A stretch of 64,000 nt of DNA, taken from Opitutales bacterium. GTDB lineage: Bacteria > Verrucomicrobiota > Verrucomicrobiia > Opitutales > UBA2987. The DNA lies in assembly GCA_021772515.1 (NCBI GenBank), contig JAJFLU010000015.1, forward strand, positions 1-64,000. The letters run 5' to 3'. The notes beneath the pieces were generated by a model. The model was not told the origin of the DNA. It did not search any database and saw nothing but the letters and a program-made list of their open reading frames with translations. The translations under genes and the position numbers were made by a program. Below are positions 8,235 through 16,306 of this stretch, piece by piece. How positions within the stretch are numbered: position 1 is the stretch's first letter; the number at the start of each line of letters is the position of its first letter.

Positions 8235-8828
8235 TCAGGCCTTTTTCGGTTGAAAATAGGTTCGGCCAATTCTCAATATTTGCAAAACCGCCAACGGCGC
8301 GAAAAAGTAAACCGTCTGCACGGCCCCCGCTTTTTCCTGCAAAGCTTGATGAAAGACGAGCAAAACCGCCGCCCCATATACCAGACGGTGCAGCCGTTTC
8401 CAGTTTTTCCCTCCAAGCCTGCGGATAACCCGGTTGGCGCTGGTAACTGCCAAAACAAACAAAATGGCAAAGGCTGTCACACCCGATAATATGAATGGTT
8501 TTCCGATGTCCTCAAAAAAACCGCTCAACCCCCCGGTATAGACGGCGTAAAAGCATAGGTGTGTCAGTGCAAAGAAAAAAGCGCCAACCCCAATTAACCG
8601 ACGATGGCGGTTAAAATTCCGCACAATGGCCGCCTTCGGAAAAAGCGTTTGGAGGGGGCTCAGTGAAAGCACCGCGATCAGAAACAAAGTAGCTGTTTTG
8701 CCATAATACTCGAGCAGGTATTTGGCAGGATCGGCCAAAACCGTGGAATCCCCCATGACCAGTGGATAGGCCGGATACAACCCCCCGACGGCGATAATCG
8801 TCCAAATTAGCAGTTTTACAACGCGCAC
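8235..8828 (-). CDS. msrQ: MsrQ-like heme-binding membrane subunit
   Basis: This 197-residue integral membrane protein has the ferric-reductase-like transmembrane domain of MsrQ (YedZ), with about six hydrophobic helices. Candidate heme ligands are His in RRLIGVGAFFFALTHLCFY (about residue 89) and in the WKRLHRLVYGAAVLLVFHQAL helix pair (about 147-163). MsrQ feeds electrons from the respiratory chain to MsrP for repair of oxidised methionine in periplasmic proteins. The gene lies 70 bases downstream of msrP on the same strand, the normal order for this two-component repair system. Confidence 0.88.
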   Translation of the reverse strand: MRVVKLLIWTIIAVGGLYPAYPLVMGDSTVLADPAKYLLEYYGKTATLFLIAVLSLSPLQTLFPKAAIVRNFNRHRRLIGVGAFFFALTHLCFYAVYTGGLSGFFEDIGKPFILSGVTAFAILFVLAVTSANRVIRRLGGKNWKRLHRLVYGAAVLLVFHQALQEKAGAVQTVYFFAPLAVLQILRIGRTYFQPKKA

Positions 8829-8898
8829 AAGAATATTCCCTATCCGATGATGCCCTCCGATATTGAAGCGGCATTTCCCATTAAGCGAAAAATTCGTT

Positions 8899-9858
8899 CT
8901 AGTAAAGCAATCGCAGATTCACCCCTTTATAGATGTGCCCGACTTCCTTTTCATATCCGTTGAATAGAAGCGTAGGCTGCCGGGCGCTGAATCCGCCGCC
9001 GATGATCCGTTCGGACGCCTGTGACCAGCGCGGGTGATCCACCTCGGGGTTCACGTTGGCATAAAATCCGTATTCTTCCGGCGCCAGTTGTTGCCAGGTG
9101 TTGACGGGGCGTTTGCTCGTGAATTCGATTTTCACAATCGATTTGATGCTTTTAAAACCATATTTCCAGGGCACAACAAGCCGGATGGGTGCGCCATTCT
9201 GATTGGGTAGTGGTTTGCCGTAAACGCCGGTTGCAACAAATGCCAGGTCGTTGGTCGCTTCCGCCATGTTGAGGGCTTCCACATAGGGCCAATCAATGGT
9301 GCGCCTTTTCTGGCCGGGGGCGGATTTTGGGTCAACGAAAGTGGTAAACTTCAAAAAACGGGCGCTGGATTTGGGTTTCGCCAACTCTATCAGCTTCCGC
9401 AGTGGAAACCCATCCCAGGGAACCACCATAGACCAGGCCTCCACGCATCGAAATCGATAGATCCGCTCCTCGATGCCACCCAATTTTTTAACCAGTTCAT
9501 TTACATCCGCTTTAAACGGGTTTTCCACTAGTCCACCGATCTTGATGGTCCAGGGATCGGTCTTCCATCCCTGATTGGCGAGTTCCTTGACACCGCCTTT
9601 GTCCGTCGTGAACTCATAAAAATTATTGTAGCTGGTGACATACTTGTAACTTGTCAGATCCAGCCCGGAACCGTCGAACTTTGGGTTGACCTTGACCGGA
9701 AACCCAGCCGTCGCGCCAGCCAATGCCTGCGGTATCAGCGAGGGCATCGCCATTCCGAAGCCCAGGGCTTTTATGAATTTTCTCCGGCTATAAAAAACCG
9801 ATTCCGACGTAGCCGCCGAACTAGGTATTTCCCAATTTTGAGGATTTTTAATCAGCAT
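8899..9858 (-). CDS. msrP: MsrP periplasmic methionine-sulfoxide reductase, Mo subunit
   Basis: The 319-residue protein is MsrP (YedY), a molybdopterin enzyme of the sulfite-oxidase fold that reduces methionine sulfoxide in exported proteins. A Tat signal is visible as SRRKFIKALGF (about 24-34) followed by a hydrophobic stretch to ALAG. The Mo-coordinating cysteine is Cys138 in YRFRCVEAWSMVVPWDG. The conserved GAPIRLVVPWKYGFKSIKSI block and the C-terminal NGYEKEV...LY end match the family in order and length. It is co-directional with msrQ downstream. Confidence 0.95.
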   Translation of the reverse strand: MLIKNPQNWEIPSSAATSESVFYSRRKFIKALGFGMAMPSLIPQALAGATAGFPVKVNPKFDGSGLDLTSYKYVTSYNNFYEFTTDKGGVKELANQGWKTDPWTIKIGGLVENPFKADVNELVKKLGGIEERIYRFRCVEAWSMVVPWDGFPLRKLIELAKPKSSARFLKFTTFVDPKSAPGQKRRTIDWPYVEALNMAEATNDLAFVATGVYGKPLPNQNGAPIRLVVPWKYGFKSIKSIVKIEFTSKRPVNTWQQLAPEEYGFYANVNPEVDHPRWSQASERIIGGGFSARQPTLLFNGYEKEVGHIYKGVNLRLLY

Positions 9859-9918
9859 TGGTTATGAGACGGCCAATTTGCCAATTCCTTTCCCGCCTCT
9901 TTCATAAAATTATGCCGT

Positions 9919-10536
9919 TCAAGTTCCGTAGAGCCGATCCCCGAAATCCCCAAGCCCCGGTAAGATGTATTTTTTATCGTTCAACTCCCGGTCCAGTGAC
10001 GCAGTGTAGATAATAAGGTCTGGAAATTTATCCTGCAGCACTTTGACCCCCTCCGGCGCGGCCACGATGTTGAGAAAATTCACATCGGTGGCCCCCTGAT
10101 CGTAAACCATACTGATCACCTGTGCGGCCGAACCCCCGGTGGCCAGCATCGGATCGACAACCAGCACCCGCCGATCTTTCAAGGGCGGCAATTTGCAATA
10201 ATAGCTGTGGGCCTCTGCCGTTTCCTCATCTCGCTCCATTCCGATAAAACCGACCGCCACCGATGGCAGCAAATCCACGATTGTTTCCACCATGCTCATA
10301 CCAGCGCGCACAATGGCCACCACCACCACCGTTCGGTCTAGTTTCCGGCAACGGGTCGTCTCCATGGGAGTTTTCACTTCCGTCGGCACAGACGGCAGAT
10401 CACGGGTCGCCTCCATGACCAACAGGGAGGTCACTTGCCGACTCAAGTTACGAAATTCCGCCGCTCCCGTGCGCTCGTCACGCAACAGGCTTAAAATGTG
10501 ATCGGCGACTGGATGTTTTATTACGTGAAGAGACAT
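9919..10536 (-). CDS. upp: uracil phosphoribosyltransferase
   Basis: The 205-residue product converts uracil and PRPP to UMP in pyrimidine salvage. The PRPP loop is LVVDPMLATGGSA, the uracil-binding end is YILPGLGDFGDRLYGT, and the start MSLHVIKHPVADHILSLLRDERTG matches the family N-terminus. I chose the ATG at 10536 because the longer frame to 10590 adds 18 residues with no family counterpart. No Shine-Dalgarno is visible. It is divergent from ribokinase, with 146 bases between the two chosen starts. Confidence 0.95.
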   Translation of the reverse strand: MSLHVIKHPVADHILSLLRDERTGAAEFRNLSRQVTSLLVMEATRDLPSVPTEVKTPMETTRCRKLDRTVVVVAIVRAGMSMVETIVDLLPSVAVGFIGMERDEETAEAHSYYCKLPPLKDRRVLVVDPMLATGGSAAQVISMVYDQGATDVNFLNIVAAPEGVKVLQDKFPDLIIYTASLDRELNDKKYILPGLGDFGDRLYGT

Positions 10537-10682
10537 GATACAAATGGAGTGGCGTTGAAAAATAATAATTACTTGCCGATCAGCGGCCATTGCAAGTAAA
10601 ACCCGTGCCCGGACAGGAAACTCTCCACCTTAGAGCACAATCTGACGCAGAGGCCTCTTTTTTAACCAACTTCTATTCCGCA

Positions 10683-11627
10683 ATGAACAATCCGATCGTA
10701 ATCGTGGGCAGCTATAATCAGGATCTGGCCTGGAACTGCACAAATTTTCCCCAACCGGGCGAAACCATTTTTGGCTCTTTTGCCACCGGTCCCGGCGGCA
10801 AGGGCTCGAATCAGGCCGTGGCGGCGGCGCGAACCGGCGTGGGGACTACCTTCGTCGGGGCGGTCGGGAAGGATGTTTTCGGAGAAGCGGTCAAGGTATT
10901 TTACGAGAATGAGGGCCTCGAATATCAACTGATCGAGTATGATGACATTCCGACTGGCAACGCTGGCATTTTTGTTTCCTCGAGCGGTGAAAACGAAATC
11001 ATCGTCGCTCTCGGGGCCAATCTCGCCTTTAAGTCGGAGGATGTCCGCGAGGAAACCCTTTCACGGGCCGAAATCGTGGTCTGCCAAAACGAAATTGATT
11101 TGGGAACCACCTGCGATGTCCTTCGCCGGGCAAGGGCTTCCGGCGCCGTTTCAGTTCTCAATCCCGCGCCCATGATATCGGATTTTCGTTCCGATTACCT
11201 GAAAGACGTGGACATCCTGATCCCCAATGAAACGGAATTTGCGGAACTGATCAAAGCCCTCCACTCCGATACGATGGCAGGCTTTGAATCAAGCGAAATT
11301 CACGATCTCCCCGAGGACCGGCTGCATGAGCTTTGCCAAAGTACGGCCGTGCCCACAGTCATACTGACATTGGGGAGCAAGGGCTGCTTCGTCTCCACTC
11401 AGGACGGCTATAAAACCATACCCGGTTGCAGCGGAATCGAGGTTGTGGACACCACCGGCGCGGGGGATGCCTTTGTCGGCGGTTTTGCCTCCGGCATGGT
11501 CCAGTTCAACAAGGAAATTTACAAAGCAGCCTCCTACGCCAACGCCGTAGCCGCCCTCTCCGTGACCAAACCCGGCACCGCCCCCTCTATGCCCCACAAG
11601 GAAAAGATTGATAAATTTATAAATTAG
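10683..11627 (+). CDS. rbsK: ribokinase (PfkB family)
   Basis: The 314-residue protein is a PfkB-family sugar kinase best matching ribokinase, which makes ribose 5-phosphate. The first signature is GPGGKGSNQAVAAAR with the GGKGSNQA motif. The second is DTTGAGDAFVGGFASG with the catalytic Asp, and NPAPM and NETE blocks lie between. I chose ATG 10683 (MNNPIVIVGSYNQDL), the usual start of the first beta strand, over a start at 10590 that would add 31 unrelated residues. No ribose transporter is adjacent. The upp neighbour suggests that ribose from nucleoside breakdown is the source, which is inference. Confidence 0.9.
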   Translation: MNNPIVIVGSYNQDLAWNCTNFPQPGETIFGSFATGPGGKGSNQAVAAARTGVGTTFVGAVGKDVFGEAVKVFYENEGLEYQLIEYDDIPTGNAGIFVSSSGENEIIVALGANLAFKSEDVREETLSRAEIVVCQNEIDLGTTCDVLRRARASGAVSVLNPAPMISDFRSDYLKDVDILIPNETEFAELIKALHSDTMAGFESSEIHDLPEDRLHELCQSTAVPTVILTLGSKGCFVSTQDGYKTIPGCSGIEVVDTTGAGDAFVGGFASGMVQFNKEIYKAASYANAVAALSVTKPGTAPSMPHKEKIDKFIN

Positions 11628-11673
11628 TTGAATATCTTTACGCTTATATTAAAATGAAATCACCGCCTTCATA

Positions 11674-12729
11674 ATGTTGAATACAAATTCCGAGAGTCTC
11701 CAAAATCTGCCCGACAATTGCACTTTTTCAGAGTCAGACTGGGGTGTGCTCTCCGCCTATTGGCATCCGGTGGCCTATTGCGATGAGGTGAAGGAAAAGC
11801 CGGTTCTGATCCGTTTACTCGACGAGGAAATTGTTCTGTATCGGACATCGACCGGGGTAACGGCGGCAAAAGACCTTTGCCTGCACAGGGGAACGCCTCT
11901 CAGTATCGGAGAGGTAAAGGGAGACGAAATCGTCTGTCCCTACCATGGTTACCGCTACAACTCACAGGGAAAATGCACTCTTGTGCCCGCGCACCCCGAG
12001 TCGCCAATTCCGGGGCAGCTTTGCTTGAAAACCTATCTCTGCCAGGAAAGTTACGGTCTCATTTGGGTATGTCTGAATCCTCAGCCACAGGGAACCATGG
12101 TCGACTTTCCGGAGTTCGATGACCCCGAATTCCAGATCATCAACGTTCCGACAATGGACTGGACCGTGTCCTCGGGACGGCAGATCGAAAGTTTTTCCGA
12201 TGTCGCCCATTTCGCCTTTATTCATAACGACACCTTTTCACGCGAGGAGGATGCGGTTGTGCCAAAATACCAGGTAAAAGCCACTCCCTACGGTGTTTCC
12301 GCCGATTATATCAGCACCGTCGGCAACGCTCCCCGACCCGCCGATACGCCCTATAATGAAAAAGATGAAGCCCTGTGGAGACGTGTTTACCACATCTATC
12401 TTCCATTTACGGTCCGATTGAAGATACATTGTCCGGTGCCAGAGGGAGGGATAATTACCATTCTCAATGCCAACAGTCCCCTTTCGGCGGAAACTTCGCG
12501 CCTGTTCGCGGTGGTGGCGAGGAATTTTGACCAGGATCAGCCGGTTAAAGACGTTATCGATTTTCAGATAAAAATTTACAGCGAAGACCGTGATGTGGTT
12601 CAACGGCAGCATCCCGAACGCCTGCCCCTCGATCTATCGGATGAAGTGCATGTTCGCGCCGACCGCACCTCAATCACCTACCGGCAGGAATTGTCGAAAC
12701 TGGGCTTGGGCAGAAAATTTACTTCCTGA
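11674..12729 (+). CDS. Rieske non-heme iron oxygenase, alpha-subunit type
   Basis: This 351-residue protein has an N-terminal Rieske [2Fe-2S] domain with CLHRG and CPYHG ligands (Cys69, His71, Cys88, His91). A C-terminal catalytic domain carries the mononuclear iron motif D-x2-H-x4-H at Asp176, His179 and His184. It resembles aromatic-ring or N/O-demethylating oxygenases of the phenylpropionate/vanillate/PaO group. No ferredoxin or reductase gene is adjacent, so electron donors are elsewhere. The substrate cannot be read from sequence. It is followed, 78 bases later and co-directionally, by an amidohydrolase of the 8-oxoguanine deaminase type, suggesting a role with a nitrogen heterocycle. 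Confidence 0.85.
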   Translation: MLNTNSESLQNLPDNCTFSESDWGVLSAYWHPVAYCDEVKEKPVLIRLLDEEIVLYRTSTGVTAAKDLCLHRGTPLSIGEVKGDEIVCPYHGYRYNSQGKCTLVPAHPESPIPGQLCLKTYLCQESYGLIWVCLNPQPQGTMVDFPEFDDPEFQIINVPTMDWTVSSGRQIESFSDVAHFAFIHNDTFSREEDAVVPKYQVKATPYGVSADYISTVGNAPRPADTPYNEKDEALWRRVYHIYLPFTVRLKIHCPVPEGGIITILNANSPLSAETSRLFAVVARNFDQDQPVKDVIDFQIKIYSEDRDVVQRQHPERLPLDLSDEVHVRADRTSITYRQELSKLGLGRKFTS

Positions 12730-12807
12730 ATGTTTTTAGCTTTTAGAGGGCATACTGTTAGGCGATTTTTCTGCTGACTCCTTTTCAAAGGCTGGCACAG
12801 TGGGAAT

Positions 12808-14178
12808 ATGGGCTCCAGTGATGATCGCCTTCTCATTAAAAATATCGGCTATTTGGCAACGATGGATGCCGGGCGTTCCCTTCGACGGGATGCGTGGGTG
12901 GAAACGCAGTCTGGCTGGATAACTGCCATCGGTTCCGGTAAACCGCCAGAGTATAAAGAGGTCGGTGGCAAAGTTATCGATGCCGGAGGGGGGATCGCCC
13001 TACCCGGCCTGATCAATACCCACCACCACTTTTACCAAAATCTGGCCCGGGCATACACACCGGCAACCGATCTGCCCCTGCTCCCTTGGTTGGTCTGCAT
13101 TACACCGCCTTTCAGAGGGTTGACAGCCGATGACGTGTTTATCGCCGCAAAGGTTGCCATGGCGGAATTGATGCTCAGCGGCTGCACCACCACGGTCGAT
13201 CATCATTATCTATTTCCCAAATCCGGTTCCGGCCTGATCGAGGCGGAATTCTCTGCCGCCGTAGAAATGGGCATGCGGTTTCACGCCGGGCGCGGCTCCA
13301 TGGATGTGGCGTCCGAGATCATTCCCGAATGGGCAATCGAGACAGTCGATGAAATCATGAATGATTGCCAGCAACTTCACGACCGCTACCACGACCCTGC
13401 CCGAGGCAGTATGAACCGTCTTTTTCTGGCGCCCTCCGCGCTCACCTGCGCTTCCCACACTCTCTTGACCGAAAGCGCCCGGATGGCTGCATCGCTGGAT
13501 TTGGGGCTGCATACGCATTGCGGTGAAACTCGGGAGGAGGATCAATACGCACTCGAACATCTCGGTAAACGCCAACTGCCGTTTTTGGCTGAATGCGGCT
13601 GGGAAACCGATCGGGTTTGGCTCGCACATGGAATCCATTTTGACTCCGGGGAAATCGCCCACCTAGGTCAAAGAAAAATGGGTATCGCCCATTGTCCCTG
13701 CTCAAACATGCGATTGGGCTCGGGGGTTTGCCGTGTTTCCGATCTGCAAAAGGCAGGCGCAAAAGTGGGTCTCGGTGTGGACGGGAGCGCCTCAAATGAC
13801 TCCGGACATATGCTCAATGAAGCGCGTCAAGCCCTCCTTCTGGCAAGGGTCACTCGGGGTGCCGGGGCGATGTCTACTATGGATGCGATCGAACTCGCCA
13901 CGACCGAAGGGGCCGCCTGTATTGGCCGTCGTGATGATCTTGGCTCACTCGAAGTCGGTAAATGCGCCGATCTGGCAATTTTTCCAGCCGAAGACCTCTT
14001 TAGCAGCGGGGCCGAAAATGTTTTTGAAGCCCTGCTCCTTTGTTTTCCGCGGCAGGTGCAAACGCTCATCATCAATGGCAAGGTCCGAGTCGAAGAAGGC
14101 CGTATCAAAAATCTGAATCTCGCCAATCTCCTGGCGAAACATCGCAAAATCGCCGATCGAATACAAAACAGAGGTTGA
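12808..14178 (+). CDS. amidohydrolase, 8-oxoguanine-deaminase-like
   Basis: The 456-residue protein is an amidohydrolase of the ATZ/TRZ-guanine deaminase branch. Metal-site motifs appear in order: NTHHH (His72 and His74), HTHCGE near 230, AHGIHF near 272, and GLGVDGSASND with the catalytic Asp near 325. The segments LPLLPWLV, AELMLSGCTTTVDHHYLFP and the overall length fit 8-oxoguanine deaminase, which deaminates 8-oxoguanine to urate. Related members act on guanine, cytosine analogues or s-triazines, so the exact substrate is uncertain. It follows a Rieske oxygenase and lies near upp and ribokinase. A TGGGA stretch precedes the ATG. Confidence 0.85.
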   Translation: MGSSDDRLLIKNIGYLATMDAGRSLRRDAWVETQSGWITAIGSGKPPEYKEVGGKVIDAGGGIALPGLINTHHHFYQNLARAYTPATDLPLLPWLVCITPPFRGLTADDVFIAAKVAMAELMLSGCTTTVDHHYLFPKSGSGLIEAEFSAAVEMGMRFHAGRGSMDVASEIIPEWAIETVDEIMNDCQQLHDRYHDPARGSMNRLFLAPSALTCASHTLLTESARMAASLDLGLHTHCGETREEDQYALEHLGKRQLPFLAECGWETDRVWLAHGIHFDSGEIAHLGQRKMGIAHCPCSNMRLGSGVCRVSDLQKAGAKVGLGVDGSASNDSGHMLNEARQALLLARVTRGAGAMSTMDAIELATTEGAACIGRRDDLGSLEVGKCADLAIFPAEDLFSSGAENVFEALLLCFPRQVQTLIINGKVRVEEGRIKNLNLANLLAKHRKIADRIQNRG

Positions 14179-14281
14179 TCCCTGGCTAAAGTTTCCCGCT
14201 TACCGGGCCGAATTACCTGCGAGGAGCCTCAATCGGTTTTTCGATTTTTGGGGATGAAATTAACCTCCTGGCAATATGAAC

Positions 14282-14310
14282 TTGCCTTAAAAGGGAGTTT
14301 TTGCTATAGC
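14282..14310 (+). promoter_or_regulatory. candidate sigma-70 promoter of the pseudopilin gene
   Basis: TTGCCT (14282-14287) and TATAGC (14305-14310) are separated by exactly 17 bases. Transcription would start near 14317, only a few bases before the ATG at 14319, implying a nearly leaderless message. This is pattern matching only. Confidence 0.4.
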
Positions 14311-14318
14311 TAGAAATT

Positions 14319-14783
14319 ATGAACAGAGTGGAGAAAGATAGCGGATTTACGCTGGTGGAGATAATGATCGTGGTGGTTATTATCGGTTTGCTGGCGGCTA
14401 TGGCCATCCCCGCGTTGAATAAAGTGCGGACGAAGGCGCAGGCAACAACTATCGCCAACGACATTCGCACTTTCAAAGATGCCATCGAGTCCTACGTGCT
14501 GGAAAACGGCGTATTTCCACAGGTAACAGGGGGCGGTTTTCCCGCAGTATTTTCCGGTTGGATCAGTGAGGCGAAATGGCGGGAAGGTTCCTCATTGAGT
14601 GGAGCCACATGGGACTACTATTCTCCGGGAGGCGCCTATATTCCAGAACTGGTCCTCGACACCCCGGGGCAGGACAACACTGCCATCTTTGCCATTGTCG
14701 ATGATATTCTGGACGACGGGGATGCAACGACCGGCCAGCTATTATTCGAGAAGGAGTACGTCCTTTATTCGTTCCCGCAATAG
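14319..14783 (+). CDS. type II secretion/type IV pilus pseudopilin
   Basis: The 154-residue protein starts with a class III prepilin leader: MNRVEKDSG then FTLVEIMIVVVIIGLLAAMAIP. Cleavage is expected after Gly9, Phe10 would be methylated, and Glu14 is the conserved +5 glutamate. After the helix, IANDIRTFKDAIESYVLENGVFP is typical of GspG-like major pseudopilins, but the globular part is short and lacks a clear calcium-loop signature. No other secretion or pilus genes are nearby. Isolated proteins of this type are common in Verrucomicrobiota and Planctomycetes. The gene is convergent with the Fe-S carrier gene, 19 bases away. Confidence 0.85.
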   Translation: MNRVEKDSGFTLVEIMIVVVIIGLLAAMAIPALNKVRTKAQATTIANDIRTFKDAIESYVLENGVFPQVTGGGFPAVFSGWISEAKWREGSSLSGATWDYYSPGGAYIPELVLDTPGQDNTAIFAIVDDILDDGDATTGQLLFEKEYVLYSFPQ

Positions 14784-14802
14784 GCCGCAAAGCCGGTGGA
14801 CT

Positions 14803-15120
14803 TTAGCTGAAGGAACGCCCGCAACCGCAGGTGGATTTGGCGTTGGGGTTGCGAATCTCGAAACCTTTGCCGTGGAGGCCGTCATCGAAATCCACCTCGC
14901 AGCCTTTCATGCTGGTCAGACTCTCTTTATCGATGATGAAGTGGACACCGGCGCTGTCCAACTCGACATCATCCTCTTTTGCGACGTCGAAAGACATTCC
15001 GTATTCGAGGCCCGAGCAGCCCCCGGTCTCGACCGAAAGGCGCAAGTATTTGCTATCATCGGCAATTTCCGATTTCAGGTCTCCAATCTTGCGTGCAGCA
15101 GCTTCGGTCAGGGTAATCAT
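14803..15120 (-). CDS. erpA: A-type iron-sulfur carrier protein
   Basis: The 105-residue protein is a HesB/IscA/ErpA-type carrier that delivers Fe-S clusters to apo-enzymes. The three cluster-binding cysteines are Cys35 in ETGGCSGLEYG and Cys98/Cys100 in STCGCGRSF, matching the family. I chose the ATG at 15120 (MITLTEAAARKIGDL), the usual family start; a longer frame to 15261 adds 47 unrelated residues. ErpA is the closest match, but IscA or SufA cannot be excluded. No isc or suf genes are adjacent. Confidence 0.88.
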   Translation of the reverse strand: MITLTEAAARKIGDLKSEIADDSKYLRLSVETGGCSGLEYGMSFDVAKEDDVELDSAGVHFIIDKESLTSMKGCEVDFDDGLHGKGFEIRNPNAKSTCGCGRSFS

Positions 15121-15191
15121 GATATAAAACGGCAGGAAATGATAATTTTGCGGGATTGTCAATGAGAGTGACCTCTTGAGAGTAAGCTGAT

Positions 15192-16289
15192 TTGCAAAAA
15201 ATTCAGGCCGTCCAAACAATCTCGCATAAATCGTGCCAGAATAATGTCTTCCCGCTTGCAAGGGATTTATTTTTGGTTTTTTCTGAATACGTGCCTACAA
15301 AGAGACAGTTGCATAACGATCTCCATTACGAGCTTGTGAGTAAAATCGCAGAAGGGGGCATGGGGGTGGTTTATGAGGCTCTTCAACTGGGGGTTGATAA
15401 ATTCTCCAAGACGGTGGCTATCAAACTGATCCGCGAAGAATTCTCGGCTATTCAGGAGTTTCGTGATAACTTTGTGGGGGAGGCGCGACTGGTGGCCGAC
15501 CTCATCCATACCAATATTGTTCAGACCTACCACCTGGCAGAAATATCGGGTCAGTACTTCATGGTGATGGAATTCGTGCGCGGGTATAATCTGGAAGAGT
15601 TTATCTGCCAACACCGTTGTTTGGGCAGGCGAATGCCGGTGGATATCGCGGTATTTATCGTTTCCCGAATGGCCAGGGGGTTGGCCTACGCCCATGCCGC
15701 AGAGGACAAACAGGGACGCCTGCTCAACATCGTTCATCGCGATATCAATCCCAAAAATATCATGGTGGCGAAGGAAGGTGATGTGAAGATCACCGACTTC
15801 GGAATCGCCAAGGCATTTGACCTGATGTACAATGAGGAGGGCGAAGTAATTGCCGGAAAGGATGAATATCTATCCCCTGAACAGGCGCGGCGCGAAGTCA
15901 CGGATGCGCGGGCGGATCTGTTTGCGAGTGGAATTGTGCTGGCCGAATTATTACTTGATGATAACATGTTCGAGGCCGATAATTCTGCGGATACCAGGCG
16001 CAATATTCTCAATATGCCGATACCCGATTTTACTAAATTTCGCCCGGGAATTGACGATAAGTTGAACGAAATTTTGCAAAAGTTACTCCAGCGGGATCGC
16101 GATGCCCGATTTCAGACCGGGGCGGAAATGCTAACGGCCATGGAAATGTATCTTTACAGCGACGGCTATGGTCCGACGAACGAAAAACTGGCCGATTACC
16201 TGAAGGAGCTTTTCGTCGACGGGCCCGCCTATATTCAGGAAGTGGATCATTCTGGGCATACCAGAACCTCCTGGACGAGTAGCGATTAA
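15192..16289 (+). CDS. soluble Ser/Thr protein kinase (Hanks type)
   Basis: This protein of up to 365 residues has a complete eukaryotic-like kinase domain: Gly loop EGGMGVVY (about 54-61), ATP-binding Lys78, catalytic loop HRDINPKN (182-189), DFG (202-204) and SPE (about 229). The usual Lys two residues after the catalytic Asp is Asn186. There is no transmembrane helix or sensor domain. The start is uncertain: TTG 15192, TTG 15273 with AAGGGA upstream, and GTG 15291 are all possible, and the domain begins only near residue 46. It ends 17 bases before rpoN, so the two genes are probably cotranscribed. Confidence 0.88.
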   Translation: MQKIQAVQTISHKSCQNNVFPLARDLFLVFSEYVPTKRQLHNDLHYELVSKIAEGGMGVVYEALQLGVDKFSKTVAIKLIREEFSAIQEFRDNFVGEARLVADLIHTNIVQTYHLAEISGQYFMVMEFVRGYNLEEFICQHRCLGRRMPVDIAVFIVSRMARGLAYAHAAEDKQGRLLNIVHRDINPKNIMVAKEGDVKITDFGIAKAFDLMYNEEGEVIAGKDEYLSPEQARREVTDARADLFASGIVLAELLLDDNMFEADNSADTRRNILNMPIPDFTKFRPGIDDKLNEILQKLLQRDRDARFQTGAEMLTAMEMYLYSDGYGPTNEKLADYLKELFVDGPAYIQEVDHSGHTRTSWTSSD

Positions 16290-16306
16290 TCAAAAGGACA
16301 GGCGCT

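Noticed and set aside
10537-10590. N-terminal extension of uracil phosphoribosyltransferase
   Set aside because: The extra 18 residues are not found in the family, and MSLHVIKHP is the normal start.
14270-14285. Possible sigma-54 promoter before the pseudopilin (TGGCA...TTGC)
   Set aside because: GG and GC are 12 bases apart instead of 10, which sigma-54 does not normally tolerate; the sigma-70-like boxes fit better.
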